Source: Marixanthomonas sp. SCSIO 43207 | Lineage (GTDB): Bacteria > Bacteroidota > Bacteroidia > Flavobacteriales > Flavobacteriaceae | Assembly: GCF_019904255.1 (NCBI RefSeq) | Contig: NZ_CP063203.1 | Location: 434,001 to 498,000, forward strand | Direction of reading: 5' to 3' | Length of the DNA stretch: 64,000 nucleotides | In this document: positions 46,596 to 54,340 of the stretch, piece after piece | Layout of the letters: each line of letters starts with the position of its first letter | How positions within the stretch are numbered: the first letter of the stretch is position 1 | Position numbers and translations under genes: made by a program | The notes under the pieces: generated by a model | Database searches by the model: none | What the model saw: only the letters and a program-made list of their open reading frames with translations | What the model was told of the DNA's origin: nothing

Positions 46596-47423
46596 ATGCA
46601 ACAGATAATCTTTTTCTTTATACGGAATAAAAATTTCCTGTTGTTTGGTATTTTATTCCTCTTCTCAATTTACCTCACTATACAAACACACAGCTTTCAC
46701 AACGGAAAGTATGTAAGTTCGGCTAATTTTTTAAGCGGAAATGTTTTTAGTGCAAAAAGTAATGTTACCGGATATTTTGGATTAGAAAACGAAAATGAAC
46801 GTCTCATTGAAGAAAATAAACGCCTTAGAACACAACTAAGTACCTTTAATTCAGAAAGAGATTCTTTAAAAATTGATAGCAACAATATATCACCAGATTT
46901 CATCTTCAGAAGTGCGAGAATAATTAACAACACGTATTCAAAAACCAAAAACTACCTTACCCTGAAGAAAGGAAAAAAGGATAGTATAAAGATTGATATG
47001 GGTGTTATTTCTTCAAAAGGAATAATTGGTATAGTAAACGCCACTTCAGAAAACTTTTCTACAGTGCAATCTATTTTAAACACCAACAGCCAAATTAACG
47101 CACGATTAAAAAAATCTAGTCACTTTGGTTCTCTTACTTGGGATACTAAAAAACCAAATATTGTTCAATTAATTGATATACCAAGACTAGCTCCTGTTGC
47201 TGTAGGCGACACAATCGTTACAGGCGGAAAATCAACAATTTTTCCTGAAGGAATTTTAATAGGTACTGTTGATTCTTTTAATCTGGAAGAAGATGCAAAT
47301 TATTATGACCTTCAAGTAAAACTGTTTAATGATATGACCAATTTAAAACACGTTTATATCATTGAAAATATGAACAAAGAAGAAATCCTTCAACTGGAAA
47401 ATGAAGTAGAGAATGCAGAATAA
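46596..47423 (+). CDS. mreC: Rod-shape protein MreC
   Basis: 275 residues. One N-terminal membrane helix (about 12-27), a coiled coil (LENENERLIEENKRLRTQLSTF), and the periplasmic beta domains (DMGVISSKGIIGIVNATSENFSTVQSIL; GSLTWDTKKPNIVQLIDIP). MreC links MreB to PBP2 and activates it. Starts 13 bases after the mreB stop and overlaps mreD by 11 bases. Confidence 0.93.
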   Translation: MQQIIFFFIRNKNFLLFGILFLFSIYLTIQTHSFHNGKYVSSANFLSGNVFSAKSNVTGYFGLENENERLIEENKRLRTQLSTFNSERDSLKIDSNNISPDFIFRSARIINNTYSKTKNYLTLKKGKKDSIKIDMGVISSKGIIGIVNATSENFSTVQSILNTNSQINARLKKSSHFGSLTWDTKKPNIVQLIDIPRLAPVAVGDTIVTGGKSTIFPEGILIGTVDSFNLEEDANYYDLQVKLFNDMTNLKHVYIIENMNKEEILQLENEVENAE

Positions 47424-47919
47424 CGCGATATTGATAAATGTAGTAAGGTTTATTCTCCTTATTTTAATTCAGGTTTTACTATTAAATCACATTAATTTTT
47501 TAGGGTACATCAATCCCTATGTTTACATCTTATTTATTTTACTTTTTCCGCTTAACGGAAACAAAGGATTACTTATTTTTTTAAGTTTTGTATTGGGTCT
47601 TACTGTAGATATTTTTGGTGATTCGGGAGGTGTTCACGCAGCAGCTTCTGTGTTTATTGCGTATATACGTCCTTGGATTTTAAAATTTTCATTTGGCATA
47701 AGTTATGAGCACAACAATATAAAGATTAACAAAACCTCACTTGCACAACGTTTTACATATGTTTCGGTTATGGTTTTGTTACATCATATCATTTTATTCT
47801 GGTTAGAAGTTTTTAGTGTTTCGCACATACTTTTAATACTAAAATCTACGTTATTTTCAGGAATATTTAGTATAATTCTATTAATGAGCTTTCTAACCTT
47901 ATTCAGCCGAAAAAATTAA
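47413..47919 (+). CDS. mreD: Rod-shape protein MreD
   Basis: 168 residues with five predicted membrane helices; LNHINFLGYINPYVYILFILLFPL and LLIFLSFVLGLTVDIFGDSGGVHAAASVFIAYIRPWIL are typical of the Bacteroidota MreD. It completes the elongation complex in the inner membrane with MreC and RodA. Its ATG lies within the end of mreC, which suggests coupled translation; mrdA starts 50 bases on. Confidence 0.9.
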   Translation: MQNNAILINVVRFILLILIQVLLLNHINFLGYINPYVYILFILLFPLNGNKGLLIFLSFVLGLTVDIFGDSGGVHAAASVFIAYIRPWILKFSFGISYEHNNIKINKTSLAQRFTYVSVMVLLHHIILFWLEVFSVSHILLILKSTLFSGIFSIILLMSFLTLFSRKN

Positions 47920-47969
47920 TTATTAACCCGCTTTTCTGAAGCTGTTTTAAAAAGAGCAAACGTAGTAAC

Positions 47970-49838
47970 ATGCGTAAATTATTATTAATTGTTGTTGTAT
48001 TGATTACCGGAGTAGTGTTTGCCGGAAGATTATTTTATCTTCAGGTTTATGACACTTCATTTCAACAATTATCACAAAACAATGCTGTAAAAGTTCTTTA
48101 TGATTATCCGCAACGTGGTTATATTTTTGATAGAAATGGAGAATTACTGGTGTCAAATCAGCCTTCGTATGATGTCATGGTTATTCCAAGAGAGGTAAAA
48201 CCACTTGACACAACCGAATTCTGTAAACTATTAAAGATAACCAAAGGCAGGTTTGATACTATTTTACAAAAAGCTAAAGTATACTCTCCTCGATTACCAT
48301 CTGTTGTTATCCCGCAATTAACAAAATCTGAATATGCATTTCTTTCAGAAAAAATGTATAAATATGAAGGGTTTTACATTCAAAAGCGATCTCTTAGAGA
48401 TTACCAAGTAGAACATTCTGCCAATGTATTGGGTTATATTGCTGAAGTAAACCAAAGAATCATCAAAGAAAACCCTTATTACCAAATGGGTGAGTTAATT
48501 GGTAAACAAGGAGTTGAACTACAATATGAAGATGTTTTACGAGGAGTAAAAGGTGTAAAATACATTCAAAAAGATCGATTTAATAGAGATATTGGCCCTT
48601 TTAATAACGGAATTTTTGACACGCTTCCCAAAAAAGGAAAAGATCTACAGTTAACCATAGATTCTGAATTGCAAAAATATGGTGAACAATTAATGATAAA
48701 CAAACGTGGCGGTATTGTTGCTCTTCAACCCAAAACAGGTGAGATATTAAGCTTAGTTACAGCACCAAACTATGACCCCGGTTTGCTGGTAGGAAGAGAA
48801 CGCTCAGAAAACTTTACTCGGCTTTGGTATGATACTATTGCAAAACCACTTTTTGATAGAGGCTTGCAAGGCGAATATCCTCCGGGTTCTCCTTTTAAAA
48901 CGCTTACAGCCTTGATTGGTATGCAAGAAGGTGTGATTGACACTGAAGAACGTATTGCTTGTCACGGTGGCTATTTTTATGGTAGAGGCAGAAAATTAGG
49001 CTGTCACCACCACCCAAGCCCTTTATCTATGACTGCCGGAATTGCAAATTCTTGTAACGCCTATTTCTGTACCGTTTATAGACGGTCTATTGAAAAATAT
49101 GACACCCCACAAATAGGGATTGATAATTGGGAGCGTCACCTTGAAAGTTTTGGCTTGGGACATTATTTAGGATATGATTTACCAAGCGGTAGACCTGGAA
49201 AAATCCCTGATTCAGATTTGTATAATAGAGTTTACAGATACCCTGAATATAAATGGTATGCAACAGCTACTATATCAAACGCTATTGGGCAAGGAGAAGT
49301 GTTAATGACACCTATACAAATGGCAAACTTTACTGCTACAATTGCAAATAGAGGTTGGTACTATACACCACACGTTATAAAAGGGATAGGCGAAAAAGAC
49401 AGTATACCAAAAGAATACACAAAAAAACATATGACTACTATTGATCCAAAGCATTTTGAACCAGTAGTTGAAGGTATGCACGAAGTTTATACCCGAGGTA
49501 CAGCTTCACACATTGGTGTTCCCGGTATTGAAATTTGTGGAAAAACAGGAACTGCAGAAAATTACATACGCATCGACGGAAAAAGGATGCAATTAACAGA
49601 TCATTCTATATTTGTTGCCTTTGCTCCTAAAGATGATCCTAAAATTGCAATTGCTGTATTTGTTGAAAATGGCTATTGGGGTTCTAGATGGGCAGGACGA
49701 ATTGCAGGTTTGATGATTGAAAAATATATAAAAGGAGAAATCACCCGAAAAGACATGGAAAACTTTGTACTCAACGGAAGTCTAGAAGAAGAATACGCAA
49801 AACCGTACAGCGGTGAACCTTTTAAAATAAATAAATAA
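47970..49838 (+). CDS. mrdA: Penicillin-binding protein 2 (transpeptidase)
   Basis: 622 residues. N-terminal membrane helix (about 4-20), a dimerisation region (YDYPQRGYIFDRNGELLVSNQPSYDVMVIP), then the transpeptidase domain: SxxK as SPFK in GEYPPGSPFKTLTALIG, SxN as NSCNAYF and KTG as CGKTGTAEN. It makes lateral-wall cross-links together with RodA. It carries insertions such as HGGYFYGRGRKLGCHHHPSPL, a Cys/His-rich pocket also known in other PBP2 proteins that may bind zinc. The stop overlaps the rodA start by one base (TAATG). Confidence 0.95.
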   Translation: MRKLLLIVVVLITGVVFAGRLFYLQVYDTSFQQLSQNNAVKVLYDYPQRGYIFDRNGELLVSNQPSYDVMVIPREVKPLDTTEFCKLLKITKGRFDTILQKAKVYSPRLPSVVIPQLTKSEYAFLSEKMYKYEGFYIQKRSLRDYQVEHSANVLGYIAEVNQRIIKENPYYQMGELIGKQGVELQYEDVLRGVKGVKYIQKDRFNRDIGPFNNGIFDTLPKKGKDLQLTIDSELQKYGEQLMINKRGGIVALQPKTGEILSLVTAPNYDPGLLVGRERSENFTRLWYDTIAKPLFDRGLQGEYPPGSPFKTLTALIGMQEGVIDTEERIACHGGYFYGRGRKLGCHHHPSPLSMTAGIANSCNAYFCTVYRRSIEKYDTPQIGIDNWERHLESFGLGHYLGYDLPSGRPGKIPDSDLYNRVYRYPEYKWYATATISNAIGQGEVLMTPIQMANFTATIANRGWYYTPHVIKGIGEKDSIPKEYTKKHMTTIDPKHFEPVVEGMHEVYTRGTASHIGVPGIEICGKTGTAENYIRIDGKRMQLTDHSIFVAFAPKDDPKIAIAVFVENGYWGSRWAGRIAGLMIEKYIKGEITRKDMENFVLNGSLEEEYAKPYSGEPFKINK

Positions 49839-51097
49839 TGGCTGTAGGAAAGAGCTTGGTAAAGCTAGATTGGCTTACTATTTTTCTATATTTTGCTTTA
49901 ATCGCCATTGGTTGGGTTAATATCTACTCTGCTTCATTAGATGATAGCGCTACTAGCTTTTGGGACTTTGACCAAATTTACACCAAGCAATTAATCTGGA
50001 TATTTTTAAGCGTAGTACTCATCATATTTATTTTAGCAATTGAAGCTAAGTTTTATGAACGCTTTTCCAGTATTATTTACCTAGCGTCTCTGTTATCCCT
50101 AGTAGGTCTATTTTTCTTTGGCAAAACCATATCTGGAGCGACATCATGGTATTCATTTGGCGGTGTTGGTTTGCAGCCAAGTGAATTTGCAAAAGCTGCT
50201 ACAGCATTAGCATTGTCAAAATTTTTAACAGACATACAGACCGATATATATGTTTTTAAAGACCAGTTAAAAGCATTTATGATAATCCTATTGCCAGCAC
50301 TACTTATTGTACCTCAGCCAGACCCTGGAAGTGCTTTAATCTATGCAGCATTTATTTTTCCATTATACAGAGAAGGACTTCATTTTGTTTATTTATTACT
50401 AGGTTTTTTTGCAGCCGCTCTTTTCATATCTACATTAGCTTTTGGTTTTTGGTGGGTGATTGTAGGAGTAATACTCATTGCTGCATTTATTTTCTTCAGA
50501 AGAAGAAAAAAACGTCCTAGCATATTCAAATATTCGGTTATTGTATTGGCTTGTATTGGGTTTTCTCTTTCGGTAAATTATATATTTAATAACATATTTG
50601 AGCAGCGCCATAGAGACCGTTTTAATATCGTTTTGGGTAAAGAAACAGATTCAAAAGGTATTGGCTATAACACCAACCAAAGTGAAATTGCCATTGGTAG
50701 CGGAAGATGGTTAGGAAAAGGCTGGACAGAAGGCACACAAACTAAAGGCAAGTTTGTTCCTGAGCAACATACAGATTATATTTTTAGTACCGTAGGTGAA
50801 GAGTGGGGCTTTATTGGTAGTATGGTCGTGCTACTACTGTACGTAGGCCTAATTGTAAGGTTATTATTTTTAGCTGAAAGACAAAAAAACCCATTTAGTA
50901 GAGTGTATGGGTATAGTGTAGCCTCTATCCTTTTCTTTCATTTTTTTGTAAATGTAGGTATGGTAACAGGGCTTTTACCCACCGTTGGTATACCGCTACC
51001 GTTTTTTAGCTATGGCGGCTCCGGTTTATGGGGTTTTACCATCTTACTCTTTATCTTTATTAGATTGGATGGAGCAAATTCTTATTACGGAATTTAA
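49838..51097 (+). CDS. rodA: Peptidoglycan polymerase RodA
   Basis: 419 residues, SEDS family, about ten membrane helices. It polymerises lipid II together with PBP2. Key motifs are GGVGLQPSEFAKAATALALSKFL, PQPDPGSALIYAAF (the catalytic Asp region), EQHTDYIFSTVGEEWGFIGS and GIPLPFFSYGGSGL. An insertion between helices, rich in Arg and Lys (FFRRRKKRPSIFK), lies in the cytosolic loop. Stop region TTAA is shared with the convergent nuclease gene. No terminator fits between them. Confidence 0.95.
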   Translation: MAVGKSLVKLDWLTIFLYFALIAIGWVNIYSASLDDSATSFWDFDQIYTKQLIWIFLSVVLIIFILAIEAKFYERFSSIIYLASLLSLVGLFFFGKTISGATSWYSFGGVGLQPSEFAKAATALALSKFLTDIQTDIYVFKDQLKAFMIILLPALLIVPQPDPGSALIYAAFIFPLYREGLHFVYLLLGFFAAALFISTLAFGFWWVIVGVILIAAFIFFRRRKKRPSIFKYSVIVLACIGFSLSVNYIFNNIFEQRHRDRFNIVLGKETDSKGIGYNTNQSEIAIGSGRWLGKGWTEGTQTKGKFVPEQHTDYIFSTVGEEWGFIGSMVVLLLYVGLIVRLLFLAERQKNPFSRVYGYSVASILFFHFFVNVGMVTGLLPTVGIPLPFFSYGGSGLWGFTILLFIFIRLDGANSYYGI

Positions 51098-51909
51098 TAG
51101 TTTTTCCAATAATTCACATCAAGTTTTGCTTCGAGAGGTTTTTCTATAGAGTTGGGTAAGTTTGAAAAGAAATCAATTCCTGTATGTCTCTCTACGTCAT
51201 CAATGGTGACGGCGTATGCATAGTATGAATCACTCGTAGCTTGATTAGGAATTAAAAAAGCAATCGCTCTGTGATTTCCTTGTGAATAGTCTACAATAAT
51301 TTTATAAAAATGTTCTGGAACTGCAACCTCTTCATCACCGATGGTTAATAACCCTTTTTTTAAAACTCCTCCGGTAACTACATGTACGCCATCAAACTTT
51401 TTTGCCCAACTGCGTGTTTTCTGTTCCAGACGGTTCCAAATACCGGCATTAAACTCATGATTTTGCGGACTTATATTACTGGTTAAAAAGGTTTCGTGAT
51501 AGGCATTTTCTGAAAACTCTCTGTCTGCTGCTGCGCATAAATGTCCTCTATCATAACCTGAGTTTTTATAATTACGCCAATCTGCAGAACCTGTGCTTAC
51601 TTTTCTATCTGTTATATAATAAGGCCTTTTATAGTTGTTGTTTACAACGTGGTTTTTACTTAACTCATAAGCAACCCATTCTGCCTGTTCAAAAGGTTCA
51701 GCATATGACAAGGTGTAGTATTTATGCTTAATTACAGTATTGTAAGTTGAGCTTGGTAAATAATCTGAATTAAATTCTGAATACGCTTCAACTGTTTCTT
51801 GACTCATATCTGGATAAGACTCATTCTGCTTATCCACATATTTTTCAGCATAAAACAAACCTACAGTTACTAATATTATCAATAAAGGATATATAAGTTT
51901 TCTAGACAT
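51094..51909 (-). CDS. Membrane-anchored DNA/RNA non-specific endonuclease
   Basis: 271 residues. N-terminal signal or anchor (about 5-21, LIYPLLIILVTVGLFYA), then a beta-beta-alpha-metal nuclease domain: the DRGH motif at 120-123 in SGYDRGHLCAAADREF, with His123 as the base, and NISPQNHEFNAGIWNRLE with the Mg-binding Asn154. Such enzymes cut DNA and RNA outside the cytosol for nutrient uptake or biofilm turnover. It overlaps rodA by four bases. Confidence 0.9.
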   Translation of the reverse strand: MSRKLIYPLLIILVTVGLFYAEKYVDKQNESYPDMSQETVEAYSEFNSDYLPSSTYNTVIKHKYYTLSYAEPFEQAEWVAYELSKNHVVNNNYKRPYYITDRKVSTGSADWRNYKNSGYDRGHLCAAADREFSENAYHETFLTSNISPQNHEFNAGIWNRLEQKTRSWAKKFDGVHVVTGGVLKKGLLTIGDEEVAVPEHFYKIIVDYSQGNHRAIAFLIPNQATSDSYYAYAVTIDDVERHTGIDFFSNLPNSIEKPLEAKLDVNYWKNY

Positions 51910-51930
51910 ACACTCTAATTACTGAAATTT

Positions 51931-52701
51931 TTAATCTTTAAGGCTTTTTATTTGACCTTTTAACTCTTCCATTGATTGTTGTAATTGCTTAAAAAGAGTT
52001 GTTTCAGACGGTTCATCAATATTAAAGCTTAGTTTACTGTTTACCTGCCACAACTCTTGAATATTTTTTACTTCAACATCAATAGGAAGATAGTCTGGGT
52101 TAAGAGAGATAAGACGAACTTTGGAGGGATTATTTGCTATTTTCTGTAGTTTTTTAACCAATACTGAATCATGTAATACGATGATATAGATTAAGCTATC
52201 ATTGGCTTCATTGATGTTTGAAACTGCTTTTCCCAAAACCCATTCATTGGGACGAATAGAAGGCATCATACTATCTCCTTCAACCTGAAATCCTCGATAA
52301 GTAGCATTGCGATATTGCGGTAACGGAATATTAAACGCCGGGAGAGAATCATAATACTCAACATCTTGAATATTGTGAGGGTATCCCGCGGCTGCCTTTT
52401 GATTTACTAATAAAATGGTTTCTTGATCATTTGAGTCTACTGTAATGACTTTGGGGTTTACATTGGCTTGATTAATCTCAAGGTATTGAGTAAAGCTTTC
52501 ACCAAATAACCAAAGAGGATTAATACCAAATTGACTTAAAAGCTTAGTAACAACTTTTCCGGTGATTTTGGTTTTCCCTCTTTCAATGTCTGCTGTGGTA
52601 GAACCTATTTCCAAAAGTTCAGCAAAAGAATGCTGTGTGTATTTAAGTTCTTCTCTTACTTTCTTAAAGCGCTTTGCTTCAATGGGTAGTTTTCGTTCCA
52701 T
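51931..52701 (-). CDS. XRE/S24-family LexA-like repressor
   Basis: 256 residues from ATG 52701; a longer frame upstream passes the operator, and an ATG at 52716 is a second choice. N-terminal HTH (FKKVREELKYTQHSFAELLEIGSTTADIERGKTKIT). The S24 peptidase domain follows with Ser144 in VEGDSMMPSIRPNEWVLG and Lys183 in LVKKLQ. The hinge KAAAGYPHN contains an Ala-Gly bond (105-106), the cleavage site of LexA and CI, so SOS-type self-cleavage is possible. A perfect 19-bp palindrome lies just upstream and suggests self-repression. Neighbours do not reveal other targets. Confidence 0.88.
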   Translation of the reverse strand: MERKLPIEAKRFKKVREELKYTQHSFAELLEIGSTTADIERGKTKITGKVVTKLLSQFGINPLWLFGESFTQYLEINQANVNPKVITVDSNDQETILLVNQKAAAGYPHNIQDVEYYDSLPAFNIPLPQYRNATYRGFQVEGDSMMPSIRPNEWVLGKAVSNINEANDSLIYIIVLHDSVLVKKLQKIANNPSKVRLISLNPDYLPIDVEVKNIQELWQVNSKLSFNIDEPSETTLFKQLQQSMEELKGQIKSLKD

Positions 52702-52719
52702 TTTCCGAAGATACATTCT

Positions 52720-52738
52720 TTTTGGAATATATCCAAAA
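52720..52738. promoter_or_regulatory. Perfect 19-bp palindromic operator candidate
   Basis: TTTTGGA-N5-TCCAAAA, 19 bases before the S24 repressor ATG (minus strand). The complementary strand has TTATTTTG, one base from the -7 consensus, overlapping the palindrome's outer half, so a bound repressor would block RNA polymerase. Confidence 0.6.
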
Positions 52739-52819
52739 TAACATGGACAACCTTTCAAAACTCTACCTACAAAATATGAAATTATTTTTTTAACACACTT
52801 CAACAATTAAAATTTTAAT

Positions 52820-52827
52820 TACTTTTG
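52820..52827 (+). promoter_or_regulatory. -7 element of the acidic lipoprotein gene
   Basis: Exact TACTTTTG, 30 bases before the ATG at 52858. No clear -33 element. Confidence 0.5.
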
Positions 52828-52857
52828 GGTTATTATTAATCACTAATCACACATATT

Positions 52858-53094
52858 ATGAAAAAAGTATTTTTATCATTTGCAGCCTTAGCTCTAGTTG
52901 CCTCTGTATATTCTTGTAGAGAAACAAACGAAGAAAAAGCTGAAGAAAACATGGAAGAAATGACTCAAGACATTGAAGACGCAGCTGAAGATACAGGTGA
53001 TGCTATTGAAGAAGCAGCCGAAGATACCGGTGAAGCTATGGATAACGCAGCTGATGAAGTTGAGGATGAAATGAAAGGAAATGATGATATGTAA
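52858..53094 (+). CDS. Small acidic lipoprotein with 11-residue repeats
   Basis: 78 residues. Lipobox SVYSC puts the lipid on Cys20. The remainder is almost entirely Glu, Asp and Ala, in three 11-residue units (39-49, 50-60, 61-71) of the type IEDAAEDTGDA, IEEAAEDTGEA, MDNAADEVEDE. This periodicity resembles group-3 LEA proteins, which fold as helices on drying. It would be a long amphipathic helix under the outer membrane. Function unknown. It has its own -7 element and a strong terminator, so it is likely a highly expressed single gene. Confidence 0.7.
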   Translation: MKKVFLSFAALALVASVYSCRETNEEKAEENMEEMTQDIEDAAEDTGDAIEEAAEDTGEAMDNAADEVEDEMKGNDDM

Positions 53095-53112
53095 TTAATT
53101 GCATATGTATAG

Positions 53113-53145
53113 AAAAACCCGCTCAGTATTGAAGCGGGTTTTTTT
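53113..53145 (+). terminator. Terminator after the acidic lipoprotein gene
   Basis: AAAAACCCGCT / AGCGGGTTTTT stem with a CAGTATTGA loop and a T run. Confidence 0.85.
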
Positions 53146-53184
53146 ATGTTTTCAACGGAAAATTGCACATTTTAAAATGTTAAC

Positions 53185-53206
53185 AAAAAGTTAATAATAA
53201 CTTTTT
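53185..53206. repeat. Perfect 9-bp inverted repeat, very AT-rich
   Basis: AAAAAGTTA-N4-TAACTTTTT in the 236-base AT-rich gap before the small lipoprotein gene. It may be a second weak hairpin or a binding site. The rest of the gap holds nothing else I can support. Confidence 0.4.
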
Positions 53207-53343
53207 AAAAATATATTTTAGTGCATTTAATCGAATATTTAAGTAATTTTGACCAATATATTTTTTATTTAAGAAAGAGTTAACCTACAAATGTAAGTAA
53301 AAGATATATTTATTTGACTATTAGATTTTTAAGGATTTCACCG

Positions 53344-53351
53344 TAAGTTTG
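53344..53351 (+). promoter_or_regulatory. -7 element of the 40-residue lipoprotein gene
   Basis: Exact TAAGTTTG, 30 bases before the ATG at 53382. A TTG at 53314-53316 is 27 bases away, longer than usual. Confidence 0.5.
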
Positions 53352-53381
53352 TTTCATAATTTAACTTAAAAACGAGACATT

Positions 53382-53504
53382 ATGAAAAAACTTATGTTTA
53401 TTTTAGCAGTACTTGCACTTGCAGCAAGTTGTACCCCAGAATCATTAGGAACCGATGAGCAACAACTTGACAAATCAGAATATCAGATCCCACCAAACGG
53501 ATAA
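53382..53504 (+). CDS. Very small lipoprotein (40 residues)
   Basis: A lipoprotein signal (MKKLMFILAVLALAASC, Cys17) and a 23-residue polar tail, TPESLGTDEQQLDKSEYQI plus PPNG. It has a promoter, a clean ATG and a TAA. Similar short lipopeptides with Gln/Asp-rich tails are, as I recall, frequent in flavobacteria but unnamed. The next gene begins within it (50-base overlap, other frame), so the two are probably translated together. Confidence 0.6.
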   Translation: MKKLMFILAVLALAASCTPESLGTDEQQLDKSEYQIPPNG

Positions 53505-53976
53505 AAAACAATCATATATAAACGGGGTGTTGTTAACTATCTTTTTAGTTACAACACCCTTTTTATTTTACTTTTACAAATTTGCCCCAAAAGGTGAAGA
53601 AGAATGGAAAACAATCTTTGGCACTATAACTTCGGGCGGTTTTGACAACATTCAAATCTATTTACACGCACTTGTTACAAAACTCACTTTTGTACTATTA
53701 ACAGGAATTTGGTTTTTAACCTCAAAAAACTGGTGGCGTTACGCTATTTTAATCCCCTTCACCATGTTCCTATTTCAATTATCTGGTGTAATCAACTTTA
53801 AAATAAGCTATATTGATGAGTTTGATTTTTGGTACTCTTTACCTATAATCATACCCATACTCGTTTTATTGATTTACGTATCATACATCGCTAGAAAGAA
53901 AAGCATTAACAATGAGGATGAGCTTAAAAAAGAGGTAGATGATGAGATAAAGAAACTCCTAAGTGACGATTTATAA
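53455..53976 (+). CDS. Three-helix membrane protein of unknown function
   Basis: 173 residues. A polar N-terminus (SNNLTNQNIRSHQTDKKQ), then four hydrophobic segments (about 24-42, 73-90, 94-110, 127-146) and a charged tail (KKSINNEDELKKEVDDEIKKLL). WKTIFGTITSGGFDNIQIYLHALVTKLTFVLLTGIWFLTSKNWW is a strongly patterned stretch. No named family is recalled with certainty. The start lies inside the small lipoprotein gene; the frame does not allow an ATG after its stop before the first helix. Operon with that gene; a bidirectional terminator follows. Confidence 0.65.
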   Translation: MSNNLTNQNIRSHQTDKKQSYINGVLLTIFLVTTPFLFYFYKFAPKGEEEWKTIFGTITSGGFDNIQIYLHALVTKLTFVLLTGIWFLTSKNWWRYAILIPFTMFLFQLSGVINFKISYIDEFDFWYSLPIIIPILVLLIYVSYIARKKSINNEDELKKEVDDEIKKLLSDDL

Positions 53977-54010
53977 ATCGCTTGTCCAAAACATTTAAAT
54001 ATAAAAACAA

Positions 54011-54038
54011 AAAAGCCTTATCAAACGATAAGGCTTTT
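54011..54038. terminator. Bidirectional terminator before tRNA genes
   Basis: AAAAGCCTTAT / ATAAGGCTTTT perfect stem with a CAAACG loop. It ends the plus-strand membrane-protein gene and the minus-strand tRNA transcript. Confidence 0.85.
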
Positions 54039-54039
54039 G

Positions 54040-54125
54040 TACTGAAGGCGGGACTTGAACCCGCACGGACATTTCTGTCCATTGGATTTTAAGTCCAACG
54101 TGTCTACCAATTCCACCACTTCAGC
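54040..54125 (-). tRNA. tRNA-Leu (UAA)
   Basis: 86-base cloverleaf with a long variable arm, as in class II tRNAs. Anticodon stem-loop TTGGA CTTAAAA TCCAA gives UAA. Acceptor stem GCTGAAG/CTTCAGT has a G-U first pair. T arm GCGGG TTCAAGT CCCGC is intact. No encoded CCA. Confidence 0.93.
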
Positions 54126-54172
54126 ATATTGGTATATTTTCTTTTAGTCAATTAACTAGTCAAGATACTCTG

Positions 54173-54245
54173 AGCGAAAAACGGGATTCGAACCCGCGAC
54201 CTCCACCTTGGCAAGGTGGCGCTCTACCAACTGAGCTATTTTCGC
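54173..54245 (-). tRNA. tRNA-Gly (GCC)
   Basis: 73-base cloverleaf. Acceptor GCGAAAA/TTTTCGC; anticodon stem-loop CACCT TGCCAAG-type gives GCC; T arm GCGGG TTCGAAT CCCGT. It lies 47 bases upstream of tRNA-Leu on the same strand, so both are probably processed from one transcript. Confidence 0.93.
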
Positions 54246-54340
54246 GTTTTTAAAGAACTGCGCTTACGTATATAAGCGGATGCAAATTTAAAACTTTTAC
54301 CCTAAAAGCAAAGCTATTTTTAAAAAATTTACACACTTTT

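Noticed and set aside
52840-52856. TAATCACTAATCACAC as a CRP-type site before the acidic lipoprotein gene
   Set aside because: It is a direct repeat, not a palindrome, so it does not match TGTGA-N6-TCACA.
53185-53206. AAAAAGTTA/TAACTTTTT as an attachment site or origin repeat
   Set aside because: A single copy in very AT-rich DNA; no neighbouring integrase or DnaA boxes, so it is only listed as a repeat.
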